DNA from: Medicago truncatula
Lineage: Eukaryota; Streptophyta; Magnoliopsida; Fabales; Fabaceae
Direction of reading: 5' to 3'
Length of the DNA: 64,000 nucleotides
Assembly: GCF_003473485.1 (NCBI RefSeq)
Contig: NC_053046.1
Location: forward strand, 10,116,001-10,180,000
Numbering within the stretch: the first letter of the stretch is position 1; each line of letters opens with the position of its first letter. A model generated the notes under the pieces. It saw only the letters and a program-made list of their open reading frames with translations. It was not told the origin of the DNA and made no database searches. This document shows positions 22,919-38,152 of the stretch, piece by piece. The position numbers and the translations under genes are program-made.

Positions 22919-24446
22919 TCTTATGTTTATCTCTTAAAATGAAAATGTTTATTAAATAGAGAGGATCTCAATCTCTTTGTATAAAGATACACATGGAATG
23001 GAAAAAAATGTTAACGAACTCGATTAAGTTGAGGCCTAACACAAAATAAACTACCTAGAAGGTACATATGCTTGAGCGTTGCACCACCAACCAATACTAA
23101 CATACCTTTCCAGCAATCAATCACTTCGTAATCAACATCACACGATGATCCATTAATTGTGTTGAAAATCTTTCAACGGCTTTAACAAGTTTTATCCTAA
23201 TTCATATGAAATCTCTATTATAATAAGTCTCTCACTCTACTCAATCAAATACTAACTTGAATGTTGACAAGTGCATGCATCACCCACTCATATGAAACTC
23301 TACCGTCTTTTTCTACCGTATGCTTCCTACCGTCACTTGAGATACACTTCGGATCAATTACATACACCATGTGGTGGTTATTTATTTAAAGGCAAATGTT
23401 AGAAGTTAATTGTTATGCTAGTTTCTAAGGTTCGGACATATATTGAACCCCTTTTTAAAACTTGAAGTACATAAAAATTTTGTTACTTGCCAACAATTTT
23501 CGAACAGTAAATAAAAAAAAAAATCATATACTATTTCACAGTCAATGATGAGAAAGGCAGTGGAATCTTTCTAATCGTTTGAACAATGATATATTTGTTT
23601 GCTGATCACATCACATGTATGATATCTAAAACTTTATAAACACATCATCAGGGTGGTAGAAGTCAATAATTGCAAGACAAGTACTATTTGATTAATTAAT
23701 CTTGTCCAATCCCCTTAAGATGGAGACATATACTACTATTGATTGAAGTCACAGCAACCAAACAAACTCACAAATTCAGTATAAACCACTCATTATTAAT
23801 TATTAATTACATCAATGTTTTAAAAATCGGATAAGACATCAAACAAGCAAAACTTCTGAATCATGGTTCATGGTTCATGGTTCAACTGCCTTAAATTGCT
23901 TGAACCCGAACGAAACTGGGATTGAACCGCTAAATAACCAAACCGTCAGTTTAAGGTACAACCGATTGAACCGTCCTGTTGGGTTTTTGAAACACTGAAC
24001 AAGATAACATCACTGAAAATAATGAATGAATCATGCAATGAAAATATAGGGACGGTTATAACATGGTTGAGTGTTTGATATTTTACATTGCTTTAAAGAT
24101 ATATATAACGGTTTAATAGAAATATGGCGCTTTGCGGTTCCTTTTGCTTGTACCAAAAGCAACACTCCTTCTCTCTTTGTTTTCATCTAAATCTTTTTCC
24201 CACTACTACTTTCCTTTACTCCCACTACTCCACGTTTTGCCATTCTTTTTGTTGTTATATATAAATAATCTCATTCAATTAAGACAACACAAGAAACTAA
24301 CGTTATACATGACACATAATCACATGCTAATGTTACAACTGCAACCAAGATTCTGCTTCTAACTTCTAATTAATCATCATCTTTCTTTTTTGATTCTTTT
24401 TATTTTTTTATTTATAGAACCTTGTTCTTCTTTTCTCTTTTGAACA
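22919..24446. other. Intergenic and subtilase 5' flank
   Basis: No gene was recognised up to the subtilase ATG. TATATATAA at about 24102 is a possible TATA box, which would give a pyrimidine-rich leader of about 310 nt (24132-24446). Confidence 0.45.
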
Positions 24447-27934
<3,488 letters not shown>

Positions 27935-29212
27935 CAACACTTGTAAATATGTACATATTTGCTTAGAAGCTGTGAGATCCCCATGGTCACTATAAGAACA
28001 AACAGTTATACTGAAGTTCTGATGAATCTAGATGATCACTGCCAAACTTAAGTTACAGCTACATGTTTGGAAAAGCAAGGAATACCAAACACAGAATTTG
28101 AAGAAATGATATCTCGACACCTTCAACTTACTTTGTCACTATTTGTTACAGTAGAGAAGTTTGTTATGTAGAATCTGTCAAACACAAAGTTTGTTATGTA
28201 GAATTTTAGGTTAGTCGGTAGTAATACTTTGTATACTACATGTGTCTGGGAGCTGGGTGGGATGTTTGGTCATTATTATAAGATTTTACTCAGAAATATA
28301 TAGTTGTGGAAAAAAAATTATTTAAAAATAAAAAGCATATGAACACATTTTGCTTGTCAAAATACTACTTTATAGCTAATTAGCTAACATATTCCATATT
28401 CTGATCCTACATTCCCCATCTCTTTCAATACGTTAATCACCACTCCTTACATGCTATTTATAAGGGGTTTTCATATTCCATATTCTGATCCTACATTCCC
28501 CATCTCTTTCAATTAGTCTGAATGAATGTTAAGGACTTTATTTTACACCATTGATAGCATGTTACTAAAACACTTCTAAAGGCAATCATGATGAAATCAG
28601 AAATTCAGGAACTGATTATTGGACAGCCAGCAAGTACCTGCAGATATGCCTAGTTCTACAACAACAACCAAGCCTTATCCCACTAAGTGGGTTCGGCAGA
28701 TATGCCTAGTTCCAGTAAAAATACAAGATCTTGAAACTATAGTGGGGCACACCTGAATTAAATAGCTGCAGGATGATCAAATATGGTAAAATAGTAAAAT
28801 TCTATACATATCAGAAACAACAAAAAATGCAACAACATTCATGAGTAACATTGCGACACCCTCTTACTCAAGAGCCATTTTCCAGAGTAATCTTTGCTCT
28901 CTAGCTGAGCCCCAAGTTCATTGTCCAATGACAGCATGTTGCTGATTTCTAAAACAGTACATCACAATTCATAGTAAATCATATAGGAATCCAGATGATG
29001 AACAAGAAATATGAACAATCTACATCAACTACGACAAAACTAGTAATGTATATGAAGTTTGAACTCCATTTTAGACATCAGTGAACTTTAGAATTTAACT
29101 TGTAAAATCTCTACAGATGATTTTTATCCATCAAACTTCTATATAGGCATTACATATATAACAACATGTAGGTGTCACAATCAGAAGATGAAGTTATAGA
29201 TAATTGCAAACA
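27935..29212. other. Intergenic between subtilase and coiled-coil gene
   Basis: Holds the subtilase 3' UTR, a 42-bp direct repeat at 28388-28429 and 28472-28513, and an exon-like stretch on minus at 28868-28955. ACAACAACAACCAAGCC followed by TTATCCCACTAAGTGGG near 28657-28692 is a common plant repeat motif. Confidence 0.55.
28388..28513 (+). repeat. 42-bp direct repeat, 42 bp apart
   Basis: 28388-28429 and 28472-28513 are identical (CATATTCCATATTCTGATCC...). Perfect identity points to a recent duplication. Confidence 0.9.
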
Positions 29213-29644
29213 CTATGAGTGAATCTCCAAGGGATCAACAAGGCCTTCCATTACAACAAGTTGATCCAACAATGCAATCTTCTCCTCTTCAAGGGTCTTT
29301 ACCTGATCTTCAGCCTCTTTTAGCTCTTTTCCTAATACAAAACCATCGTCCTCCAATTGCAAATACTTCCGCCTCAATTGACGGTATTCATTTCCACCCG
29401 CAGAGGAGTCGGGCAACGAATCTGAATTGGAACCTTCTGGTCTCTGAAAAGGTGGCGAGACTTCAGTCATCAAGTGTCTTTTGGAATTTTTGTGTCCTGA
29501 TTTCAATGGAAGAGGAGCCTGTCCCCCTCCCTTGACAATATTTCCTTGCAGTTGAAGTAGAGATGCCTTCTGGGTTGAGTTTTTCTTCTTCTTTGGTTTA
29601 ATACTCAATATCTCCTCTGACAAAGGAATCCTTGGATCTTGCAT
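29213..29644 (-). CDS. Small coiled-coil protein, function unknown
   Basis: One coding exon of 143 codons, starting MQDPRIPLSEEILSIKPKKK. The first two thirds are basic and Ser/Pro-rich and likely disordered. Residues about 85-135 (YRQLRRKYLQLEDDGFVLGK, then KELKEAEDQVKTLEEEKIAL) form a heptad-rich coiled coil. A 5' UTR intron fits at 29661-30481 (acceptor TGCAG, donor AAG|GTTTGT), with the leader exon near 30482-30620 followed upstream by TATA-poor, AT-rich sequence. The codon pattern and intron support a real gene. The family was not recognised; it resembles short plant proteins that pair through coiled coils. A possible extra 3' exon at 28868-28955 is discussed separately. Confidence 0.75.
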   Translation of the reverse strand: MQDPRIPLSEEILSIKPKKKKNSTQKASLLQLQGNIVKGGGQAPLPLKSGHKNSKRHLMTEVSPPFQRPEGSNSDSLPDSSAGGNEYRQLRRKYLQLEDDGFVLGKELKEAEDQVKTLEEEKIALLDQLVVMEGLVDPLEIHS

Positions 29645-29899
29645 TTCTCACTAATAGTCACTGCAGACCAAAAAAATAAAAAAATAAGAAGTTAACAGCA
29701 CACACACAAACACAAAAATGAAGTTAGTGAAAGTAAAAATAAAAATGTAAATATTGAAGTCAAAATTGATTTTTAGCATTATATATCAGTGCTCTCAATT
29801 GCGGATTGCAGCAAATAGTGGTTTGTTCAAATTCTGCTACACTACACTACAGCACTATACCGCCACAATAGCCTCTATTTGACAACACTGTTATAAACC

Positions 29900-30172
29900 A
29901 AGGGTCTCTTTAAATTGGCTTATTTAAGCTTATCTACTGACATGAGCACTTGTGACATTGTCTGAGAGAACTTATGTAAACAACTTATGACATGTTGATA
30001 AGGTGTTTTCAGCTTATTTTCATAAGCTCTCCATGGTAACTTATGAAAATAACTTAATAGTTTATAAGAAAGGAATTCAACTTTATCTTATCTTGTGATA
30101 TAGAAATAGCTTATTCATAATCAGTTATGCTATAACTTGCAATATAAGCTGTTTATCCAAACATGACCTAAA
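29900..30172. mobile_element. hAT-like MITE in the 5' UTR intron of the coiled-coil gene
   Basis: Ends GGGTCTCTTTAAATTGGCTT and (reverse-complemented right) AGGTCATGTTTGGATAAACA are similar. The interior has the TAAGCT / AGCTTA and 'cataagctctcc' words that recur at 56560-56740. Ends are approximate. Confidence 0.5.
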
Positions 30173-30995
30173 GCTAAAAATTTCAGTTCAAAAAAAAAAA
30201 AACTTTCTGATTGAATTTCATACAAGCAGCACCAGCACTAGCACCCTATGTTTGATTGAAGGCTATTCAATTAAATTAACCTACCCAACAACCCCTCTAA
30301 TCACGAAAATATATACCATCTAAAAGCTGCAAATACAGAACTACCCAATTGAAAAAGCAAAAACTTTAACCAAAACGAAATTAAAAAATCCTTCTGGATA
30401 CAAAAAAATTGAAACTCTTAAATTGGGGGTGAAATTGAGAGGAATAATTGGATGAAAGAGGAGGGGAATAGAAATACAAACCTTGAGAAAGTAATTGAGG
30501 TGTTGGCAATTTGAAAAGGTGAAGAAGATAACGGAGATGAAATCTTGTTCGAAGGTGAAAAAGAAAGAAAATTAGGGTTCATGTGAAGGAAAAGGGAATT
30601 GATTGTTCCTTTTGTTTTGCTTATATCGGTTACCGGTAATTGGTAACATGTGATTCGTTCATAGTTAAACTGTTATGGCTTTTTGTTTTTTTTTTTTTAA
30701 TCTTAAAAAGGTTAAAAGTTGGAGAGGGAGAAAAAGAGAAGTGAAGACAAAAATCAAAGGTGAAGGATTCATTTCAGAAATGCTGTTTTGTTTTACTTTT
30801 TTTCTTTTAATTTTTCCTTACTTTTCAGACAAACATCAAAGGTGAAGGATTCTATGATTCAGTCTATCTGAAAATGTATAAATACATTTACTTTAATAAG
30901 TAAATTCAATAATTTTAAAGTCAAAGACTATAAATTTTAACTTTAAATTAAAATTAATTTTAGATACAAAAGCAATTGTATACCCTACGTTTAAC

Positions 30996-31522
30996 TAGGC
31001 ATGACAATGGGGCGGGGTGGGGACGAGTTTTACCTCCCCGTTTTCATACCCGATTCTCATATACTTACCCGTTACTCTACCTATATATCCAACAGGGATG
31101 AGAAATTGAATCTCATCCCCGTCTCCGACGGGTTTGGGTATCCCCGCCTCATCCTCGTCCCCGCATTGAATATTTTTTTAATAAAAAATAGAAGTTTTTT
31201 TTGCATCCCCAAGACCAATGTTGTAATACGTTATCCAACAATAAGCTCACTTTCACATTTGTTAGACAAAATGATTTAGTTGATCTTTTAAATATCAATG
31301 GTAGTTTTTATTAACATGACAATACAAAAAATAATTTTTTACATTTGGGACGGGTTTGGGTATGGGTTCGGGGTGGGTACCTATATACCCGTCCCATACC
31401 CGTGTTTTGAGATCGGGGAAAACCCATACCCATACCCAAACCCAGTCAAAACGGGGAAAACCCGTCAAATTGGATTTGGTTCGGGCGGATAACCACGGGT
31501 ATGGATTTTGTTGTCATGCCTA
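30996..31522. mobile_element. hAT-type MITE, 527 bp, perfect 8-bp target duplication
   Basis: TAGGCATGACAA at the left end is matched by TTGTCATGCCTA at the right end. CGTTTAAC sits at 30988-30995 and again at 31523-31530, an exact 8-bp duplication diagnostic of the hAT superfamily. Subterminal zones are GC-rich with many GGGTATGGG / CCCATACCC words that can pair between arms. No transposase is encoded, so it is non-autonomous. Confidence 0.93.
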
Positions 31523-31530
31523 CGTTTAAC

Positions 31531-32269
31531 AATGAAAAAACCAATTGTTTGAAATAAATACTTGTTTTGCATTTTGGAAAATAATAAAAATTACAATAAT
31601 TGTTTTCATTATGAGTTGTGTTATTTGAAGGATTTGTAATTGCTCTTTGAGCTCGAAGGTTTTTCTAGCCTTTAACTAAGGACTAAGACATCATTCCCTC
31701 ACCCCAAATTTTTTATCAGCAAAAATATATATATTTTCAGGCCAATAACTTAGTTGTCGGCTCTTAATATTTTTTTGATTTCTACAGTTCAGAGTCTATT
31801 ATGTTAATAAATCAATTAGCAGGTATGTTGAGTAAGTTATGCTCTTGTGTGAGTGTGACTCAATCACAAAATTCAATCATCCTCATAAGATTCTTTTCTA
31901 GAGAAATAAGAAACATAGCCACATAACTGCAAGGCTGAGTAAATAAAGCCGTTCTCTTTATGATATTTATTTATCACGAGACACAATTTTGTGAATGTTT
32001 GAATCAATCTCAATGGAACTAAAAGCTGGTTTATTTTGTAAGCCACATTCTTTCGTTTCCCTCCTAATCTATACATTGATGCACACTGATTCCATTCCTT
32101 TCCAATTAAAAAAAGTAGAAGAAAAAAGAATCTACAGTTAAAAATCAAGTGAAATAAAAATATAAAAGTAAAATAAAAATGAAAAGTCTGAACAAATTTT
32201 CTTCCTGTTTCTCAACATACACACAGAAAATACAAAAAAAAAAAAAAAAAAAAAAGATTAGTCTCAGTC
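31531..32269. other. Intergenic, 3' flank of lectin kinase
   Basis: AT-rich. Contains the presumed 3' UTR of the kinase gene and an A-run of about 24 at 32230-32254. No gene seen. Confidence 0.5.
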
Positions 32270-33788
32270 TTAGACCAAAGAACTGTTATCTGAGAATCCA
32301 ACATGCATAGAAGATTGTGAGTTACTAGTATTGATTGGTGTGTACTCACTAGTATTTGTTGTTGTAAAATCAGTACTTGCAAGACTAGCTAAATCCACAG
32401 CTGGCCACATAAAAGAAGGTTTAAAAGGTGGAACATGAGGCACATTAACAGACCCAGATAAAATCTGAACAATCATTTGCAAATTTGGTCTTTCACTAGC
32501 AATAGGATGAGAACAAGCCAATCCCAATTTCAATACCCTCTCTACCTCTTCAACATCATACTCATTCCCAACACTTTGATCAACTGCTTCTAAAATCCTT
32601 CCTTCACGATGTAAATACCAAACCCAATCAACCAAAAATTGGTACCCTTCAATTTTAGTCCAAGGTCTTTGACCACAAACTGTTTCAAGAAACACAGCAC
32701 CAAGTCCATATACATCTGATTCTCTTGAAGCTTTTCCTGTGTGGAAACATTCCGGTGCTATGTATCCCATTGTACCTTGTACTCCTTCTAATTCTGCATA
32801 CGATGTTTTTTCATTCTCTAGTGCACGTGCTAAGCCGAAATCACCTAAACGTGCATTGAAATCAACGTCTAGCATTATGTTGCTTGCTTTCAGGTCTCTG
32901 TGGACTACAGTTTGATCGTACTCGTTGTGTAGGTAATTCAATGCAGAAGCGACTCCTGAGAGGATTTTATACCTTAGATTCCAACTTAGTGGGGTTGTGC
33001 TTGTTCCTTCCTCGCAAAATATGTGGTTGTCTAAGCTTCCGTTAGGCATGTAGTCGTATACTAAGAGCAATACTCCATTTTTGTGGCACCATCCTGCATA
33101 TTATTTCCAAATTAGTTTCTGATAAAAACCAAGTGTACCATTTCAATCCTGAGAAAAAGTCATAATCAATCATGAGAATGATAAAATGAAGACATGTTAG
33201 TCCTTAATTTAATGCAATAGTTTTATCATTCAAAAGAGACTAATGTCATTCTTAAAGGACTAAAATGGCACATAGTTTTGTCAAATGACTAGTTTGAATT
33301 TTCACTCAGACCAACATATTTAAACCAACAATTTTTTGGTGTAAATTGGATTTCCTTCGCGTTCCTTGTTGAACTTAAATAGATGGCAAACTCTCTCTCA
33401 GTATTTAAACGAACATTTAATTCAATGACAATAATATTATCAATTATCGACTTATATTCAAACATTGAATTTAGGTACTGAGTCAATACGAGTAAGAACA
33501 TTGAATTTTTATACACCAAAGTACGAATTTGGATATATAGGACACATCCATCGTTATCTCTTTGATGACAACTCAAAGTTGACAACATGGTTAGTCTTTA
33601 CTTCACCATACCAAGCCAAAGTCATCGTATATATTATTTATGAACTCTTTTGTTAGACTAGTTGGCAATGCTTAAAAGTTACGAAAAGCTGAATTGGTAT
33701 GCATTATTATTGTTGTTGTTATTAATTAATATATTATTATGATTATTGATGATAATAACTCGTGCCTTTCATCTTATCTTACTATATA

Positions 33789-33819
<31 letters not shown>

Positions 33820-35845
33820 CTCGTGGAAACACTGGCCGGCTGATGGGGGGTTATGTTTACCACTAGGGCCTTAATTAACTACAAGATGATACTCAATTAA
33901 GTTTTTTCTACTCTAAAATCTATTAATTTTGTTTGGATGAATTTTTTATTTTGACTAATTAATAAGTTGACAATGTTACGTTGGAAATTTAGATTGAAAA
34001 GGATATTATGCTTGTAATTTCCATTTTCTTCATCCTTTTTTTTCCATAAATTTTCAGCGTTTGAGGATTGATTGATGAAGGAAGGTTCAATGAAATGAAG
34101 CTTAAGCTAAGCATTGACCATACGGACAAAAAGCAGAAAAAGCTCTCTATATTATTTATTGGGATAGCAATTAATATTGACCATATATATACGGTCATAA
34201 GAATCAAATGTCACTTTCAATCCAAAACTAAACCATAGGTCAAAACAAATGTACAGCTAATCAAGGTATAGTACTTAGCTAGATCACAACAATGCATGTT
34301 TTATTTTAGATTAAAAAAACATCACAGAAATGCCTTTTCTCTTTTAAAAGACCAGATACACCACCAACCTTCACCAATAATAGCTGGTCAAAAGTGTCAA
34401 TAATTCAATTATCAATCAACAATAACGGTAACACAGACAGAATGGCATTGGTATGAAACATTCCTAAACAATTATATGATCTGGACATATCTACTATTAG
34501 ATCTAATTAACTTCTAAGCTAACTTAGAGAATTTAATGAAAATTAATTAAGAAAAAGAAAAATGAAACTGACCTTGTAACTTAACAAGATGTTTATGACG
34601 AAGACGATTGATAATAGTAAGTTCAGCCAAGAAATCATCAGTACTTTTCATCTTATCTCTAGAAAACATCTTAACAGCAACTTCTAATTTCTCCTTAGGT
34701 AAAGTTCCTCTATAAACAACACCATATCCACCTTGTCCAAGTTTATGCTTTTCATCAAAATTATTTGTAGCTTTCTTCAATTCTTGAAAACTAAACTCTC
34801 TTGGTGTACCTGGTAAACTCTTCAATGTACCCATTATTTGAGAAGTTGAACCATGTTCATCACTCTTCTTCTTCTTACATAAATAATAATACCAAAATCC
34901 ACCACCAGCTAAAATCAAAACCAATACTGGAATCCCAACACCTAAACCAATACTCAAATTTTTTTCATTTTTATTATTATCAAACACTTCCATTGAAATA
35001 TTCCATCTAAGTACACAGTTTAACTCAACAGTGATACCCGTTGAAGCAGAAAATCCAAAATAAGAATTTTGACTCACCACTTGTCTTAGATCAAGAACAG
35101 AACTTATAATCGGTTTAGCCGGTTTTTTCACTATAGGTAAATCTTGTGAAGGTTGTTCCGCCATGTAGATACTAAGATTTTTCCGGTCACCGTCGTATTC
35201 AACCCATAAAACATGGAATCTAGTTCCGATCGGAGAGAGTTCCAAATCAAGAGGAACACTAACGTTGGAACGGACGCTATTTATGTCAAGTCCTATGTGG
35301 TTTTTGTCATCATCAAAGTCTTGTTTAACCGTGTCAAGTTCAACAGCGACAAAACGGTTGTTGACGTTTCCGTCTGTGGTGGCGTTTGTTAACCCTAGGT
35401 AACCACCGGAGCTGTTGAGAGGAATGGAGAGAGAAGGTGCGATGATGAAAGCGATACCTTCGCCAGGAGTACCGTTGTTGTAGCGATAGATGTTGATGAG
35501 AAATGAAGTATTGAAGGAGACAAGTTTTCCGGTGGAGGAAGAGCCATCCCAGAGTTTAAAGGGTTCTTTGTAAAAGACTCTGCCGGAGTTGTTGAAAAGG
35601 GGAACGATGTTTGAACTTCCAGCGCTGTCCGGGGTGACCTGAAGGGCGTTGAAATGGATGGTTGCGGTGGATAAAGTTTGAAAATAGTGTTCATTGGTGG
35701 CGTTGAAGAATCCAAAAGAGTGAGTTTCTTTTTTGAGGTTTTGAGCTTGGGAGGTTGCTGCCGGGAAGAGGAGAAGAATGCCGATGAGGGCGGTGAGGTA
35801 AGCCATGTCGGACTTGTGCCGGCGGCGACACTGAATGGAAAGCAT
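32270..35845 (-). CDS. L-type lectin-domain receptor kinase (S.5-like)
   Basis: Two exons, 34573-35845 and 32270-33093, joined at KLQG|WCHKNG by a 1,479-bp GT-AG intron (CAAG|GTCAG, TGCAG|G). Order: signal peptide, legume-lectin domain (SFGFFNATN...ELDTVKQDFDDDKNHIGLDI...YFGFSASTG), one transmembrane helix (IGLGVGIPVLVLILAGGGFW), then a kinase domain with GQGGYGVVYRG, VAVK, VVHRDLKASN, GDFGLAR and YIAPE all intact, and a Ser/Thr-rich tail. 698 codons from the first ATG; the ATG at 35806 (MAYLTALIGILLL) gives a cleaner signal peptide and 685 aa and is the likely true start. Known: plasma-membrane receptor kinases of defence and development. The C-terminal VPHVPPFKPSF block and the intron recall the Arabidopsis S.5 type; that subtype is from memory. 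Confidence 0.95.
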
Positions 35846-36549
35846 TGTTGTTTGAAATGAATGGTGGTGTTGTTGATTATGGATACTTATTATAATGGTT
35901 AGTTGCTCTTTTGATAATTTTCTTTGTTTAAGGAAAAGCAGGTTTTGAAGGTGATTTTAATAAGGTGCAATTGGGTTTGTGTTGGTTTTGTTTTCTACGA
36001 AGTTTCCATGTTTGAAATTGTTGTTTTTGTCTAGGTAAGAATATTATTTTAAGAGGATAATACAGGTTGACATGTGCAGGGAATGGACATTTTAAAAAAC
36101 AAAATCAAATGTGGTAAATGATCTACAGCTGAGTAATAACGTCCCTTTAGGAAGTGTTTTGGGTCGTAGAAGAAAAAATAACTTATGATAATGTGCAACT
36201 CCCGTATTCACATTTAAATACTTTATCAGTGGAATAACTATATATTTAAAATCTTGACTAAAAAATAAGTTAATATGAGACAGAGGGGTATTTATCTATG
36301 AGGTTGCAAAATTTAGCACAAATAGTTAATAGGTTCCATTTAAATAGAGCGGTTAGTCCTGACCAAAAAATAAATAAAAATAGAGCGCTTAGTTCTTGAA
36401 TTTGGTATCTAGCAGGAGAACACATTAGTAGACAGAAAAGGGTAGGGGGTGTAACAATTCTGTTTTTAGCAAAAAAGATAATATTCAAATTGATTGAATT
36501 TATATCAGTTCGGTTTGCCTCCATTTTCAATTATTTAGGTGCGAAACTA
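35846..36549. other. Lectin kinase promoter region
   Basis: No gene seen. Should hold the lectin kinase promoter (minus strand). No distinctive elements were recognised. Confidence 0.45.
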
Positions 36550-36694
36550 AGGATAAAACTTAGATACAATTTTTTATATGTTTTTTGTATGGTTCTTAAT
36601 TAAAAATATATCTTTTTTGGATATAATAAATCGTGGTGAATTTAGTTAAGAACCATACAAAAAACACATAAGGAATTGTATCTAAGTTTTTTCC
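36550..36694. mobile_element. MITE with about 50-bp inverted ends
   Basis: AACTTAGATACAATTTTTTA near the left end and, reverse-complemented, AACTTAGATACAATTCCTTA near the right end; both continue TGTTTTTTGTATGGTTCTTAA. 145 bp, non-coding. A common plant MITE type. Confidence 0.8.
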
Positions 36695-37660
36695 TGAAAA
36701 TAAAGCAAAGTAAATTGAAGATATTCAATTCGGGTTGGAGTTGATTGATTTGCTTGAAAGTGCAATTAAAAATAGTATTTTTTTTAAATACTAAAAGTAA
36801 AATATGAATATCTATTTGAAGTTTGAACGCATATAAAGATATAAAAATGTTTTTATCTTGTTTGTTAGTGGTTATTTCGTAAAATTTTAAGATGAAATAA
36901 CATAATTAAAGACGAAAAATGTGAACACCTGGTTGAACAACTTAAATTATTTTTGACAATTATACATTACTTAAATATTAAAATTTTAGTCAGTAAGGAT
37001 AAACTTGTCATTTGTTATATTTAGTTATTTCTTTCTACTCATTCAAGTAAGCAAAGAGAAGCTTTAGTTTTTTCTTTCTTTTACATATATTTCTTTCGGG
37101 GATATTGTTAGTAATATGGTGACTCTGGGCTAAGTCAAAGTGGACTAATTAGTATGTTTAATAAACCTATTGGTTCGGTTCATTAGTTTGATGAATTTCA
37201 AAATTGAAAATCGATAAGCGAACCAATCCATTGGTTACGTTTAAAATTGGTAAGATTTTTTATTCAAACAAAAAGAATAGGGTAATTTTAGGTTTGGTTT
37301 GTTGGGATCATTGATTTTGTCTGAATCACTTTCATTCTTAAGAAAGGGAAGACACATCTAAAATTAAATTGGCCTATATTATATCTAAAATAGCTTAATT
37401 ACAAATTTAGTCCCCTACTTTACGCCACTCACATAACTAATCTTCCCGTTTCAAAATTATCCATTTAGTCCTCTATTTTAGACTCGAATTTGATAATTTG
37501 ACAATTTTTAATGATGGATAAAGTGGAACAATCAAGTGTATTAATGAAGGACACATCATTAATTACAAAATAATAAATAAAAAACAATTAAAAAAATGAA
37601 ACATGCATCAAGTTGAGAAAACATTGTAGCAAATCCATAATCATAAATGAGATTGTATCT
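36695..37660. other. Intergenic, no gene seen
   Basis: AT-rich. 37390-37560 has 'aattacaaatttagtccc' wording typical of small repeats, but no matching second end was found. Confidence 0.4.
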
Positions 37661-38152
37661 CTTACACTAAGATAAGATGGTAAAAGTCTTTTCCATCTTA
37701 ACCAGAGATCATCGGTTCGAATCTTAACTTGATGCGGTGATGTTAAATCTCTTGAGGAAGAGTTTTGTCGCTCATTATCAGCCTACCCATCTGTTCATGA
37801 TTCACACTGATGTCACCATCTCCAGGTTGAAGGATCAGCTGGATCAAATCAACCGCCAACTCAACCACAAAGACACGCGGAGGGTGGACGATGTTGAGTA
37901 TCGACATCCATCAACCGACTCAGCCAGGAGTGTGTGGTTCAGCCGGATGAAGCTCATGAACGATGACGACGTGAGAACTATGTTATCGATCTTTTGATAG
38001 TACAGTACTGGAGGATCGATCGAGTTGGACACTTTGTTGGTAAGATCTGTTGAACAAATCCATAAAAGTTTGATCCGGCCCAGGAACTACGAAGAGATCA
38101 TGGCACTGCTGGACACACCAGACGAAGACATTAGTTTAGCTGATTCATGATC
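37661..38152 (+). mobile_element. Transposon-derived coding scrap (MULE/PMD-like N-terminal domain)
   Basis: 37800-37997 reads TISRLKDQLDQINRQLNHKD, then RVDDVEYRHPS and FSRMKLMNDDDVRTM. About 38015-38150 reads IELDTLLVRSVEQIHKSLIR, then PRNYEEIMALLDTPDEDISL. I recall this pattern from multicopy legume proteins tied to Mutator-like or plant-mobile-domain elements. It is GC-richer than its surroundings and the reading frame is interrupted. Family assignment is uncertain. Confidence 0.45.

Noticed and set aside
34801-35860. Open frames on plus inside the lectin kinase gene
   Set aside because: Shadows of the clear minus-strand lectin and transmembrane coding sequence.
37390-37600. Possible MITE starting AATTACAAATTTAGTCCC
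   Set aside because: No inverted partner end or target duplication was found.
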